From positions 1 to 8,440 of the forward strand of contig JAUXIQ010000066.1 in NCBI GenBank assembly GCA_030620925.1: a DNA stretch of 8,440 bases, given 5' to 3'. A program made the translations under genes and the position numbers. Positions 1-7,403 of the stretch are shown piece after piece. The notes beneath the pieces are model-generated. The model saw only the letters and a program-made list of their open reading frames with translations, was not told the DNA's origin and ran no database searches. Within the stretch, counting starts at the first letter, position 1; the number at the start of each line of letters is the position of its first letter. This DNA is from Nitrospinota bacterium. Its GTDB lineage: Bacteria > JAUXIQ01.

Positions 1-758
1 ACGCCCCCTGAAGGGCCGGAGAGTATGGTATGGACGGGCCTCTGTATTGCGCTTCCGGCGGTGATGGTGCCGCCGTTGGACTGCATCACCTTAAACGAGG
101 GACTGCCGCTCTCCTTTTCCAGCCGCCCGATATATCTCTCCATGACGGGGGCCACGTAGGCGTTGATGACGGTGGTGCTGGTCCGCTCGTACTCCCTGTA
201 TTCGGGGAGAATAACGTGAGACAGGGACAGGGGCACGCCCAGGGCCTTAAGCTCCCTTTGCAGTGTCTTTTCGTTGCGGGGATCGGCGTAGGAGAATAGG
301 AGACAAACGGCTATTGACTCGACTCCGGCGCGTTTGAGCTTCTTGAGCAATGGGGCCAGCGCCGAGACACTCACTTTCTCCACCACCCGGCCCCGATGAT
401 CCGTCCTCTCGCTCACTCCGAAGCGCAAGGAGCGGGGGACCAATGGGGGAGGGCGGTCCACGGAGAGGTCGTAGATGCCGGCCCTTGTCTGGCGCCCTAT
501 CTCTATCACGTCCTCGAACCCGGCGGTGGTGACCAGCGCGGTTACCGCGCCGCTGCCGGTAAGTATGGCGTTGGTGGCCACCGTCGAGCCGTGTACAATT
601 TCCCGGCGCTTTTCGGGGGGTGCCACATCGTCCAAACCCTGGAGCACTGCTACAGCGGGGTCCGAAGGAGTCGAGGGAACTTTATGTATGCGGACTCCCC
701 CTTCTTCGATGATGATGAAGTCAGTGAAAGTTCCGCCTGTATCCACGCCGATTCGCAT
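1..758 (-). CDS. Hydantoinase/oxoprolinase family protein, subunit A type (N-terminal 252 residues, 3' end outside window)
   Basis: The gene starts at ATG 758 and is still open at base 1, so only the N-terminal third or so of a usual 650-700 residue protein is present. The first residues, MRIGVDTGGTFTDF, are the phosphate-binding signature of the ASKHA fold in hydantoinase A / N-methylhydantoinase / acetone carboxylase beta proteins. VHGSTVATNAIL (about 55-66) and MQSNGGTITAG (about 225-235), followed by LSGPSGG at the cut, fit the Hydant_A_N domain running into the Hydantoinase_A domain. Family members carry out ATP-dependent ring opening (hydantoins, 5-oxoproline) or ATP-dependent carboxylation, normally with a B subunit encoded downstream, which here would lie outside the window. 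The substrate cannot be told from this part. Only 10 bp separate it from the maf stop, so it is probably cotranscribed with maf. The upstream sequence is G-rich but has no clear GGAGG site. Confidence 0.9.
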   Translation of the reverse strand, partial: MRIGVDTGGTFTDFIIIEEGGVRIHKVPSTPSDPAVAVLQGLDDVAPPEKRREIVHGSTVATNAILTGSGAVTALVTTAGFEDVIEIGRQTRAGIYDLSVDRPPPLVPRSLRFGVSERTDHRGRVVEKVSVSALAPLLKKLKRAGVESIAVCLLFSYADPRNEKTLQRELKALGVPLSLSHVILPEYREYERTSTTVINAYVAPVMERYIGRLEKESGSPSFKVMQSNGGTITAGSAIQRPVHTILSGPSGG

Positions 759-768
759 CCGCCCGCCC

Positions 769-1365
769 CTACTCTCCGCGCATCAGTTCCCAGATGTCCA
801 GACCGGCCTCACGCACCGTCTGCGCCAGCAGGTTGAGCGGCAGACCCACCACGTTGTTGTAGCAGCCCTCTATGCGCTTAACCATAACGGCGCCTTTCCC
901 CTGAATGGCATAGGCTCCGGCCTTATCCATGGGTTCCCCTGAAGCCACGTACGCCTCTATTTCAGCCTCGCTTAAGGCTTCCAGCCAAACTTTGGTGGCG
1001 GCCGTCCTGGAGAGAGACAGCTTCTCCGCTGCGTGAACCAGGGAAAGGCCGGTAATCACCAGATGTTGCTTTCCGCTCAACACTCTCAGACATTCCGCGG
1101 CCTCTTCCGGCGAGCGGGGTTTGCCCAGCAGCTTCTCCCCCAGCACCACCACGGTGTCCGCCCCCAATACCGGGTGGTCTTCGTACTTGCGGGCCACCGA
1201 CTCCGCCTTGCGTCTGGCGAGCAGGGCCGCGCTCTCCTCTGGCGCTAACCCTTCCTCGGTGGTCTCGTCAATCTGAGGGGGGACGACCTTGAAGGGGAAC
1301 CCCAACTGTTCCAGGAGCTTTTGCCTGCGAGGCGAGCGGGACGCAAGAATAAGGGGAAGTTTCAT
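769..1365 (-). CDS. maf: Maf family nucleoside triphosphate pyrophosphatase (dTTP/UTP type)
   Basis: This is a complete 198-residue protein, the usual Maf length. It opens with LILASRSPRR (5-14), the phosphate-binding loop of the family. GADTVV (68-73) carries the probable catalytic Asp70. GEPMDKAGAYAIQG (143-156) and NVVGLP (171-176) complete the Maf fold. The DKAGAYxIQG form is that of the YhdE-like branch, which hydrolyses dTTP, UTP and modified pyrimidine triphosphates to monophosphates. The YceF branch (m7GTP) has a different sequence there. The protein acts in the cytosol as a house-cleaning enzyme and has also been linked to division arrest. It lies 52 bp after the AMMECR1 gene and 10 bp before the hydantoinase-like gene, all on one strand. 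The ATG at 1365 gives the right N-terminus but has no good Shine-Dalgarno, so translation may depend on the upstream gene. Confidence 0.95.
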   Translation of the reverse strand: MKLPLILASRSPRRQKLLEQLGFPFKVVPPQIDETTEEGLAPEESAALLARRKAESVARKYEDHPVLGADTVVVLGEKLLGKPRSPEEAAECLRVLSGKQHLVITGLSLVHAAEKLSLSRTAATKVWLEALSEAEIEAYVASGEPMDKAGAYAIQGKGAVMVKRIEGCYNNVVGLPLNLLAQTVREAGLDIWELMRGE

Positions 1366-1417
1366 TTGCGTGAACGGTTTTATCCGATAATGTGCGGTTA
1401 ACGTCCATTAAGTGTAA

Positions 1418-1936
1418 TCAGTAATACCTGACCACTTCGAACTTTTGTATCTCCACTTCTTCATCGGGCATGATATCCGCCTTCTGGCGGCAGATTTCTA
1501 TCTGCTCCGCCACCGTCTCCACCCCTATGTCGGGAAGGAGAACCCCTTGTTGGTACCCCTTGGAGACGATGATTCCGTACTTTTTAGGGTCAAGCTCGCT
1601 CACATCCTCTACCGGCTCCGGAAGGGTCAGCACATCCACGGTGATTCCCAACTGTTTCAATTCCGATCCGGTGACAGGATCGAAGCGGGGGTCCTTGGCC
1701 GCGGCGCTGACTGCGTTAGCGATTATCTCCTCAGCCAGGTTCTCTCTGACGGGCCTGATGGTCCCGATGCAGCCACGCAGCCTCCCCGATTTTTTTATGG
1801 AGACGAACACGCCTCTGGGAGTTTTCTGCTCCGGGGGAAGGTTTTCGGGGGCGGCTAAAGTTTCCCCCGATTTAGTGTAATGGTCTATAGCCTCGATGGC
1901 CAGCTTCACGAAAGGGTGGTGCGGGTTTGTTTCCAT
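1418..1936 (-). CDS. AMMECR1-domain protein (AmmeMemoRadiSam system protein A)
   Basis: This 172-residue protein is essentially one AMMECR1 domain. The hallmark LRGCIGT lies at 53-59, preceded by PRGVFVSIKKSGR (40-52). KDPRF at 81-85 and the ITVDVL strand (98-103) also match the family, and YGIIV with the QQGVLLPDIG segment (about 120-138) forms the C-terminal half. No catalytic activity is established for the family. In many bacteria and archaea it is encoded with a Memo-like protein and a radical SAM enzyme, but neither lies next to it here; the flanking genes are maf and purH. The cysteine in RGCIGT is present. The start is well supported by a full-strength Shine-Dalgarno ending six bases before ATG 1936. 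The family assignment is firm and the biological role is open. Confidence 0.93.
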   Translation of the reverse strand: METNPHHPFVKLAIEAIDHYTKSGETLAAPENLPPEQKTPRGVFVSIKKSGRLRGCIGTIRPVRENLAEEIIANAVSAAAKDPRFDPVTGSELKQLGITVDVLTLPEPVEDVSELDPKKYGIIVSKGYQQGVLLPDIGVETVAEQIEICRQKADIMPDEEVEIQKFEVVRYY

Positions 1937-2028
1937 AGGTCACCTCCCGGAGACTCAAGACGCACCTTGACCGCCCAATGATATTCAACAAACAATGAAC
2001 TGATGTTCCTCTGTTTATCGTGCATTGT
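1937..2028 (-). promoter_or_regulatory. purH-AMMECR1 spacer with a weak candidate -10 box
   Basis: This 92-bp gap is more AT-rich than the genes around it. On the minus strand TATCAT (1983-1978) resembles a -10 box (5 of 6), but nothing convincing stands at the -35 distance. AACAATG (1991-1997) and CATTGTT (2023-2029) form a 7-bp inverted pair with a 25-base loop. It overlaps the purH stop and has no T-run, so I do not read it as a terminator. Separate transcription of the AMMECR1-maf-hydantoinase group from here is possible but not shown. Confidence 0.25.
1940..1947 (-). promoter_or_regulatory. Strong Shine-Dalgarno of the AMMECR1 gene
   Basis: On the minus strand GGAGGTGA matches the 3' end of 16S rRNA over eight bases and ends three bases before ATG 1936. 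The GGAGG core is six bases from the start. This fixes the start codon and suggests the gene is translated efficiently in its own right, unlike maf just downstream. Confidence 0.85.
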
Positions 2029-3597
2029 TCAGTGTCTGAAATGCCTCATACCCGTGAAGACCATGGCCATCCCGTGCTCATCGGCGGCTTGAATGACCTC
2101 CTGGTCGCGGACGGAGCCCCCCGGCTGAATCACTGCGGTGGCGCCTGCTTCTTTGGCCACGTCGACGCCGTCCCGAAAGGGGAAGAAAGCGTCGGAGGCC
2201 AGCACCGTCCCTTTGAGGGAAGACCGGGCCTTCATCACCGCCAGACGCGAGGAGTCCACCCTGCTCATCTGCCCCGCTCCTATCCCCACGGTGCGGCTAT
2301 CAGTGGTATAGACAATGGCATTGGATTTGACCAGCTTGACCACCTTCCAGGCGAAAGTCAGGGCGCGCATCTCCTCCGCAGTAGGCTCCCGCTGGGTAAC
2401 CACTTCGAGCTTCGAGGGATCGAGGGTGAGCTGGTCTTCATCCTGTGCCAGAAGGCCGCCGCTCACTTTTCTGAAGGTGATCCCGTGAAAGTGGGTTGAA
2501 TAAGGGGCAGCGGTTTCCCCTCTCATATCGATGAGGCGGATATTCTTCTTTTTAGTCAGTATCTCCAATGCGGTGGAGGAAAAACCCGCGGCAATCACCG
2601 CTTCCACGAAGGTCGAGGAGAGCTCTTTCGCCGTTTCCTCATCCACCTCGCGATTCAGGCCCACTACGCTGCCGAAGGCGGAATCGGGGTCCGTTTCCTT
2701 GGCCTTTGTGTAGGCTTGGAGAAGGTCTTCAGCCACCGCCACGCCGCAGGGATTGGTATGCTTAATGATGACCGCGGCGGGCTCCTCAAACTGGCGGGCG
2801 CCCGAGAGGGCGGCGTCCAGATCAAGTATATTGTTATAAGAGAGTTCCTTCCCGTGGAGCTGTTTTGTGCCCAGCAGCGCTCCCGCGGGCATGGGAGACT
2901 CTCTGTACAGGGCGGCCTTCTGATGCGGATTCTCACCGTAGCGCAACTCCTGTGCCCTTTCGAAACTGATGTTGAAATATGGGGGAAACCCCTCGGCCTG
3001 GACTCCGCCGAGACTGGGGAGGAAAGAAGCTATAATCGAGTCGTAACGGGCGGTATGCTGGAAAACCTTGACAGCCAGTTTGCGGCGGGTCTCCTCGGAA
3101 AGCTCACCGCCCGATGATTCCAGCTCATCCATGACCGCCCCGTAATCATCAGGGTCGCAGAGGACGGCCACCCGGGTGTAGTTCTTGGCCGCGGCCCGCA
3201 GCATGCAGGGGCCTCCTATGTCTATTTTTTCAAGGGCCTCGTCCCTCTCCACCCCCCCCTTACCCACCGTCTGCTCGAAGGGGTAGAGGTTCACCACCAC
3301 CAGGTCGATGGGCTTTATCTGGTGGGATTCAAGGGCTTCCCGGTCTCCCGGGTTCTCCGGCCGCGCCAGTATCCCCCCGTGTATCTTGGGGTGCAGCGTC
3401 TTGACCCTTCCCCCCATAATCTCCGGGAAACCGGTCACCTCGGATACCTGGACGACGTCGATGCCGGCCTCCTCGAGATGCTCTGCCGTGCCGCCGGTGG
3501 AGATGATCTCCACGCCCATGGCGTGCAGTTTTTGCGCCAGCTCCAGCAAACCCCGCTTATCGGAAACGCTCAAAATCGCTCTGCTGAATTTCGCCAT
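2029..3597 (-). CDS. purH: Bifunctional AICAR formyltransferase / IMP cyclohydrolase
   Basis: PurH makes the last two steps of de novo purine synthesis: it formylates AICAR with 10-formyl-THF to FAICAR, then closes the ring to IMP. The N-terminal MGS-like cyclohydrolase domain shows STGGTAEHL (33-41), [20 protein letters not shown] (53-72, including the KTLHP motif) and [11 protein letters not shown]. The C-terminal formyltransferase domain shows RYGENPHQ (219-226), the catalytic KHTNPCG (279-285), [10 protein letters not shown] (468-477) and the classic ending GMRHFRH. At 522 residues it is normal length with all key residues present. I prefer ATG 3597 because GAAGG lies about eight bases upstream and [14 protein letters not shown] matches family N-termini. 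An in-frame TTG at 3612 would add five residues and overlap that ribosome site. The gene lies 86 bp after rsmE, with a candidate promoter of its own. Confidence 0.97.
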   Translation of the reverse strand: MAKFSRAILSVSDKRGLLELAQKLHAMGVEIISTGGTAEHLEEAGIDVVQVSEVTGFPEIMGGRVKTLHPKIHGGILARPENPGDREALESHQIKPIDLVVVNLYPFEQTVGKGGVERDEALEKIDIGGPCMLRAAAKNYTRVAVLCDPDDYGAVMDELESSGGELSEETRRKLAVKVFQHTARYDSIIASFLPSLGGVQAEGFPPYFNISFERAQELRYGENPHQKAALYRESPMPAGALLGTKQLHGKELSYNNILDLDAALSGARQFEEPAAVIIKHTNPCGVAVAEDLLQAYTKAKETDPDSAFGSVVGLNREVDEETAKELSSTFVEAVIAAGFSSTALEILTKKKNIRLIDMRGETAAPYSTHFHGITFRKVSGGLLAQDEDQLTLDPSKLEVVTQREPTAEEMRALTFAWKVVKLVKSNAIVYTTDSRTVGIGAGQMSRVDSSRLAVMKARSSLKGTVLASDAFFPFRDGVDVAKEAGATAVIQPGGSVRDQEVIQAADEHGMAMVFTGMRHFRH

Positions 3598-3658
3598 TTG
3601 GATAACCTTCAATCAGGGAGTGTCTCAGAGAAAATAGACGGTGTGCGACTGTAACGAA

Positions 3659-3687
3659 AAACTACCATGAGGCATGCGCTCTGTCAA
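3659..3687 (-). promoter_or_regulatory. Candidate sigma-70-type promoter for purH
   Basis: The minus strand reads TTGACA (3687-3682), then a 17-base spacer, then TAGTTT (3664-3659). The -35 is a perfect consensus and the spacing is optimal; the -10 keeps the key TAnnnT positions. The TGA inside TTGACA is also the rsmE stop codon. The start site would fall roughly 55 bases upstream of the purH ATG. No purine riboswitch fold is apparent in this short leader. Confidence 0.5.
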
Positions 3688-4439
3688 GGTTCCAGGTCTT
3701 CCAGCTCATACATGAGGATGGAGAGCAGGGCCAGCGAAGCTGTATCCATGCGCAGTATTCGAGGGCCGAGGGAAACCGTGATATACCCGTCCCCTCTGGC
3801 GGTCTCCACTTCTTGAGGAGCGAATCCCCCCTCGGCGCCCACCAGGATATTCACCTTCTCCGCGCCTTTTGTGCCGGAGAGAGCCTGTCTCAGGCTGTTG
3901 GTTTTCTCCTCTTCGTATAGCATAATTTTAAGATCCGTCTCTCCATGATCCTGAAGCAGCTCCGGGAGGGTCTTTATGGAAGTAACCTCGGGAATAGTGA
4001 AGCGGGAACATTGTTTGGCGGCCTCGGCGGCTATCTTTCGCCATCGCTGGAGTCTCTGCTGGGCTTTATCCCCTTTCAGGCGGCTCACGCATCTCTCTGT
4101 TTCGAGGGGCACGATGGTTGCCACCCCCAGCTCGGTGGCCTTTCGTATGATGGGCTCCATGGCCTTCCCCTTGGGGACGGCCTGAACCAGCGTTACCGCA
4201 ACTCCGCGGGCGGAGATACTCTTCTCCGCGGAGACGATGGAGCATTCCACCTCATCCTGCGACGCTTTTTCTATGCGCGCCAGGTGGCTCCGGCCCTCGC
4301 CGGTTACCACTCGGAGGGTATCCCCCGGCCCCAGCCTGAGCACCCTGACTATATGCCTGGCATCGGTGCCGGATATGATAAACCGGCCGCCGCTCATAAG
4401 GGAAGGGTCTACGAAAAACCTTTTGCGGTGTCGGGACAT
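3684..4439 (-). CDS. rsmE: 16S rRNA m3U1498 methyltransferase
   Basis: RsmE is a SPOUT-class (trefoil knot) enzyme that methylates N3 of U1498 in 16S rRNA using S-adenosylmethionine. The 251 residues fit the family. The N-terminal PUA-like part opens with RHRKRFFVDPSLMSGGRF and HIVRVLRL (29-36). KATELGVATIVPLETERC (100-117) and RWRKIAAEAAKQCSR (132-146) are typical of the family. The knot is built from NILVGAEGGFAPQEV (197-211) and SLGPRILRMDTA (223-234). Two knot residues differ from the usual forms GPEGGF and RILRTETA: Ala202 for Pro and Met231-Asp232 for Thr-Glu. The fold signature is otherwise intact. It lies 50 bp after dnaJ, as in many Gram-positive-type clusters, though without prmA. 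ATG 4439 has no good Shine-Dalgarno, so translation may be coupled to the upstream gene. Confidence 0.95.
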   Translation of the reverse strand: MSRHRKRFFVDPSLMSGGRFIISGTDARHIVRVLRLGPGDTLRVVTGEGRSHLARIEKASQDEVECSIVSAEKSISARGVAVTLVQAVPKGKAMEPIIRKATELGVATIVPLETERCVSRLKGDKAQQRLQRWRKIAAEAAKQCSRFTIPEVTSIKTLPELLQDHGETDLKIMLYEEEKTNSLRQALSGTKGAEKVNILVGAEGGFAPQEVETARGDGYITVSLGPRILRMDTASLALLSILMYELEDLEP

Positions 4440-4474
4440 AGTTCGGGAAGGAATAGGCGTTATCAGCCTTCATT

Positions 4475-4488
4475 GGCCCTCAAGGGCC
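4475..4488 (-). other. Small GC-rich hairpin between dnaJ and rsmE
   Basis: GGCCC-TTGA-GGGCC on the minus strand is a perfect 5-bp stem with a four-base loop (or 6 bp with a two-base loop). It begins one base after the dnaJ stop codon. No T-run follows, so it is not a standard intrinsic terminator. It could mark an mRNA processing or stability point, or tune expression of rsmE relative to dnaJ. Confidence 0.4.
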
Positions 4489-4489
4489 G

Positions 4490-5593
4490 TTAAGTGCTAA
4501 AAAGGTCCTTAATTTTTTCCAGAACACCCTTTTGGGTTTCGGAAATCTGTTCGCCGCTCAACTCGGCGAATTCTTCCAGCAGTTTCCTCTGCTCCCCGCT
4601 TAGACCGGTGGGCACCTCCAGCAAGACTTTGACCAGTTGGTCACCCCGGCCGCGTCCGTTCAGCCTGGGAATACCTTTCCCCTTCATTCTGAAAATCCTG
4701 CCCGACTGGGTTCCGGGGGGTAATTTAATTCTTGAAGCGCCGTCGAGCGTGGGGATTTTCACTTCCCCCCCCAGTGCCGCCTTAACGAAGCTCACCGGTG
4801 CTTCGCAGATAACATCATCACCTTCGCGCTTGAAAATGGGGTGAGGTCGTACTTTTATAATCACCAACAGGTCTCCGCTCTGCCCCTCGTTTACCCCGGC
4901 ATCGCCTTCACCGGATAGTTTAAGCCTCGTTCCATGGGAAACTCCTGCGGGTATCTTGACCATGATCAGTTTTTCCGCTCTGACGCTGCCCTTGCCTTTA
5001 CACGATTTGCAGTGTTCTTTGATGATGGTCCCCGTGCCGCGGCAGGTGCGACATTCGGCCTGGACCCCCAATAACCCGCTTCCGTATCGAACGCTCCCCC
5101 GGCCCCCGCAGGCATGACAGGTCGAGATGTGAACTCCGTCCCTGGCGCCATTTCCACCGCAGGCGGAGCAGACCTCCTGGCGCGGCACCTTAATCTTCGT
5201 CTGAGACCCGCCGGCAGCCTCCTCCAGCGATATCTCCAGACTATACTTCAGGTCGCTGCCCCGTTGAGTCGCCCCGGAGCTCGAGCGCTGCCACTCGAAG
5301 ATGTCCTCGAAAATATCGCTGAAGATATCGCCGAAATCGGTTCCGTAGTTCTGATAGCCTTGGCCGGCGAACCCGCTGCGGTGGCCGAATCGATCGTACT
5401 CGGCGCGTTTATGCGGATCACTGAGGACTTCGTAAGCCTCCGCTATCTCCTTGAACTTCTCTTCAGCGGAGCGATCACCGGCATTTTTGTCGGGGTGGTA
5501 CTGGTGCGCTTTTTCGCGGTAGGCCTTCTTTATGATTTCGACGGAGGCCTGTCGTGAAACCCCCAGGACCTGGTAATAATCACATTTGTTCAA
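4490..5593 (-). CDS. dnaJ: Chaperone protein DnaJ (type I J-domain protein)
   Basis: DnaJ delivers unfolded clients to DnaK and stimulates its ATPase. The J domain spans about 4-70 with the essential HPD at 33-35. A short Gly/Phe linker follows, with three DIF tripeptides (89-99: [11 protein letters not shown]). The zinc domain carries all four CxxCxGxG repeats: CSACGGNG (142-149), CHACGGRG (159-166), CRTCRGTG (181-188) and CKSCKGKG (195-202). Two C-terminal substrate-binding domains and a dimer tail ([16 protein letters not shown]) complete the 367 residues. The start is TTG 5593; GAGG lies nine bases upstream and the next nearby ATG is out of frame. It follows grpE by only 11 bp, and the ribosome site overlaps the grpE stop, so the two are cotranscribed and probably coupled. 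The usual dnaK between them is absent. Confidence 0.97.
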   Translation of the reverse strand: MNKCDYYQVLGVSRQASVEIIKKAYREKAHQYHPDKNAGDRSAEEKFKEIAEAYEVLSDPHKRAEYDRFGHRSGFAGQGYQNYGTDFGDIFSDIFEDIFEWQRSSSGATQRGSDLKYSLEISLEEAAGGSQTKIKVPRQEVCSACGGNGARDGVHISTCHACGGRGSVRYGSGLLGVQAECRTCRGTGTIIKEHCKSCKGKGSVRAEKLIMVKIPAGVSHGTRLKLSGEGDAGVNEGQSGDLLVIIKVRPHPIFKREGDDVICEAPVSFVKAALGGEVKIPTLDGASRIKLPPGTQSGRIFRMKGKGIPRLNGRGRGDQLVKVLLEVPTGLSGEQRKLLEEFAELSGEQISETQKGVLEKIKDLFST

Positions 5594-5604
5594 ACCGAAA
5601 ATCC

Positions 5605-6201
5605 TCAGCTTTCGTCCGGCCCTTCAACCGCCACTACAACCTTGGCCGGTCTTATAACTTTTCCGGACAGGATGTATCCCTTCTGCAACTCCTGGGTGAC
5701 CATGTTATGGGCATTACCTTCGGCGGGGGTGGTCATCACGGCCTCATGGTAGTTGGGATCGAACTCCTCGCCCACCGTCTGTACCTCTTCCACCCCTGCT
5801 CCATCGAGAACGTCCTTGAACTTGCTCTCGATCATTTTTATGCCTTCCAGCAACCGTTCGTCCGTAGAGTCGAGCTCGGCAGAGGCGCGGGCCCTCTCCA
5901 GGTCATCGAGCACAGCCAGAAGCTCTTTGATCAGCTCTTCATTGGCATACTTTACGAATCCGGCCTTTTCTTTTTCCAGGCGTTTCTTATAGTTCTCGAA
6001 GTCCGCCTGAAGACGAAGGAGTCTATCATAATGAGCCTGGGCTTCCTCTGTTTTTTCTTTCAGCAAACGGGCCAATTCCCGGGGATCATCAGTGGGTATA
6101 TCTTCAGCGGAGGAAGTTTCAGCGGGCTGCTTTTCCTTCTCATCCGGAGCCGCCAAAGTTTCCTTACCTTCTTCTTCCGGCCCGTTGATGGGAACTTTCA
6201 T
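5605..6201 (-). CDS. grpE: Nucleotide exchange factor GrpE
   Basis: GrpE releases ADP from DnaK and resets its chaperone cycle; its long helices can also act as a thermosensor. The protein is 198 residues from ATG 6201. An acidic, low-complexity N-terminus (about 1-45, rich in E, K and P) precedes the long dimerisation helix. [12 protein letters not shown] (63-74) is the conserved helix motif, and the C-terminal beta domain has [10 protein letters not shown] (147-156) and the family signature [20 protein letters not shown] (170-189). I chose ATG 6201 over the in-frame ATG at 6231 because a clean GGAGGT lies six bases upstream of the former and nothing similar precedes the latter. It lies 66 bp after hrcA and 11 bp before dnaJ in the same operon. 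Confidence 0.96.
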   Translation of the reverse strand: MKVPINGPEEEGKETLAAPDEKEKQPAETSSAEDIPTDDPRELARLLKEKTEEAQAHYDRLLRLQADFENYKKRLEKEKAGFVKYANEELIKELLAVLDDLERARASAELDSTDERLLEGIKMIESKFKDVLDGAGVEEVQTVGEEFDPNYHEAVMTTPAEGNAHNMVTQELQKGYILSGKVIRPAKVVVAVEGPDES

Positions 6202-6207
6202 GGATAG

Positions 6208-6213
6208 ACCTCC
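6208..6213 (-). promoter_or_regulatory. Shine-Dalgarno that decides the grpE start
   Basis: The minus strand reads GGAGGT, six bases before ATG 6201. The in-frame ATG ten codons upstream (6231) follows CCTCCTAGT, which cannot pair with the ribosome. The shorter 198-residue form is therefore the likely product. Confidence 0.8.
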
Positions 6214-6267
6214 GCCTGATTTGACGAGCATACTAGGAGGATTTGTTTCTAACGGACGGGGCTACCT

Positions 6268-7305
6268 TCAGGCCGAGAGCACCCTGTTCATCACCTCAGC
6301 CAAATGGTCGACAATGGCAATAACCCTGGGGTATTCCATCCTCTTGGGCCCGAACACACCCAGAGCACCCTTATTCGTATCGCCGGATTTATAGGCGTGA
6401 ACCACGAAACTGAAATCTTCCATCTCTCTGACCGGGCACTCGGAGCCTATCAGAACCCGGGTGCCTTCTTCTTTGAGACATTTATCAAGAATCTCTATGA
6501 GTTCGCTCTTATCCTCGAAAGCCTTAAAAATGTTCCTCATCTTATCCACGTCGCACACCAGCTCCGGAAAGTCGAAAATGTTCATGGTTCCGCCAACCAT
6601 GAGCTCGCCCGCGGTGTCATCGTCCTCCAGGGCTTTCTGGCTCACCTCCATGGCCTTTCTGAGGAGGCTGTCATACTGTTCCTTCTCCTTGTTCATCCTC
6701 TCCAGTATCTGCTTTCGCATTTCCCTCAAGGTGAGCCCCATGAACTCGTCTTTCAGATAACGGCTCATGGCGTCGAGTCGGTCTTGAGGGATATCCTCAT
6801 CAAGCTCAACCACCCTGTTGTGATAAATAACTTCCCTGGTAATAAAAACCACCAGAACGTTCCTGGGCTTGATGCTGATGAACTGAATGCGGTCTATGGT
6901 GGCGTTGATCAAGCTGGGAAGAAGCACCATACCCGAATAGCGACAGAAGGAGGAAAGCAGGCGGGTGGTTAACTCGAAAGGGTCTGCTGAGCCCGCTTCT
7001 TCTCTATACGCCTTTTCTATCTGCTCTTTTTCCACCCCGGTGAGGGGAGGAAGCTGCCTGAGTGCGTCGACGTAAAGGCGGTATCCGTGATCGGTGGGCA
7101 CCCGACCGGCGGAAGTGTGCGGCTGTGAGATGAGGCCGGTTTCCTCAAGGTCCGCCATGATATTTCTTATGGTAGCCGGGCTGAGGTCGAATATAGACTT
7201 TTTGGAAACCGTTCTGGAGCCCACGGGCTCGGCAGTATCCATATACGTCTTAATGATTATCTTTAAGACGTCAAATCCTCTTTCGTTAAAGGGTAGTTGC
7301 TGCAT
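6268..7305 (-). CDS. hrcA: Heat-inducible transcription repressor HrcA
   Basis: HrcA is the DNA-binding repressor of class I heat-shock genes; it normally binds the CIRCE inverted repeat with help from GroEL. The protein is 345 residues, full length. An N-terminal winged helix-turn-helix spans about 5-75, with the recognition stretch LSPATIRNIMADLEETGLIS (41-60) followed by QPHTSAGRVPTDHGYRLYVD. A GAF-like middle with a charged helical insert comes next, and near the end GALGVFGPKRMEYPRVI is the family C-terminal motif. AGGAGG lies nine bases before ATG 7305. It heads the hrcA-grpE-dnaJ-rsmE run, the usual position for autoregulation. I found no recognisable CIRCE (TTAGCACTC-N9-GAGTGCTAA) upstream, so either the operator has diverged or control works another way. 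Confidence 0.97.
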   Translation of the reverse strand: MQQLPFNERGFDVLKIIIKTYMDTAEPVGSRTVSKKSIFDLSPATIRNIMADLEETGLISQPHTSAGRVPTDHGYRLYVDALRQLPPLTGVEKEQIEKAYREEAGSADPFELTTRLLSSFCRYSGMVLLPSLINATIDRIQFISIKPRNVLVVFITREVIYHNRVVELDEDIPQDRLDAMSRYLKDEFMGLTLREMRKQILERMNKEKEQYDSLLRKAMEVSQKALEDDDTAGELMVGGTMNIFDFPELVCDVDKMRNIFKAFEDKSELIEILDKCLKEEGTRVLIGSECPVREMEDFSFVVHAYKSGDTNKGALGVFGPKRMEYPRVIAIVDHLAEVMNRVLSA

Positions 7306-7314
7306 CCGAAATTT

Positions 7315-7334
7315 CCTCCTATCAAATAAGGAGG
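7315..7334 (-). promoter_or_regulatory. Hairpin sequestering the hrcA Shine-Dalgarno
   Basis: On the minus strand CCTCCT (7334-7329), eight bases, then AGGAGG (7320-7315) form a perfect 6-bp stem. The right arm is the hrcA ribosome site itself, nine bases before the ATG. In the mRNA the CCUCCU arm is a built-in anti-Shine-Dalgarno. It could hold translation low until the stem opens with heat or is bound by another factor. This reading is inference; the complementarity is seen directly. Confidence 0.5.
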
Positions 7335-7349
7335 TAAAGCCTGGCTTTA
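7335..7349. promoter_or_regulatory. 15-bp palindrome in the hrcA leader
   Basis: TAAAGCC-T-GGCTTTA is a perfect 7+7 inverted repeat around one central base. It touches the ribosome-site hairpin and lies about 30 bp upstream of the hrcA start, downstream of the candidate promoter. It does not resemble CIRCE in sequence or spacing. It could be an operator for another regulator. A one-base centre makes it a poor RNA hairpin unless inner pairs stay open. Confidence 0.4.
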
Positions 7350-7403
7350 TGCAAAACCGACGGCAGAAACGCGAACTTTCATACGGCTATTTTCCAATTC
7401 TTA

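Noticed and set aside
1991-2029. AACAATG / CATTGTT inverted repeat as a purH terminator
   Set aside because: The stem has only 7 mostly A-T pairs with a 25-base loop, overlaps the purH stop and has no T-run.
4482-4500. TTAGCACTT on the minus strand, close to one half of a CIRCE operator
   Set aside because: It encodes the end of dnaJ and includes its stop codon. The matching right half is absent at the required nine-base spacing, and the place, between dnaJ and rsmE, is wrong for an operon operator.
5554-6207. 217-codon plus-strand frame opposite grpE
   Set aside because: It is a shadow of grpE on the other strand; grpE matches its family along its full length and this frame shows no domain.
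6202-6231. Ten-residue N-terminal extension of GrpE from ATG 6231
   Set aside because: There is no ribosome site before 6231, while GGAGGT is perfectly placed for ATG 6201.
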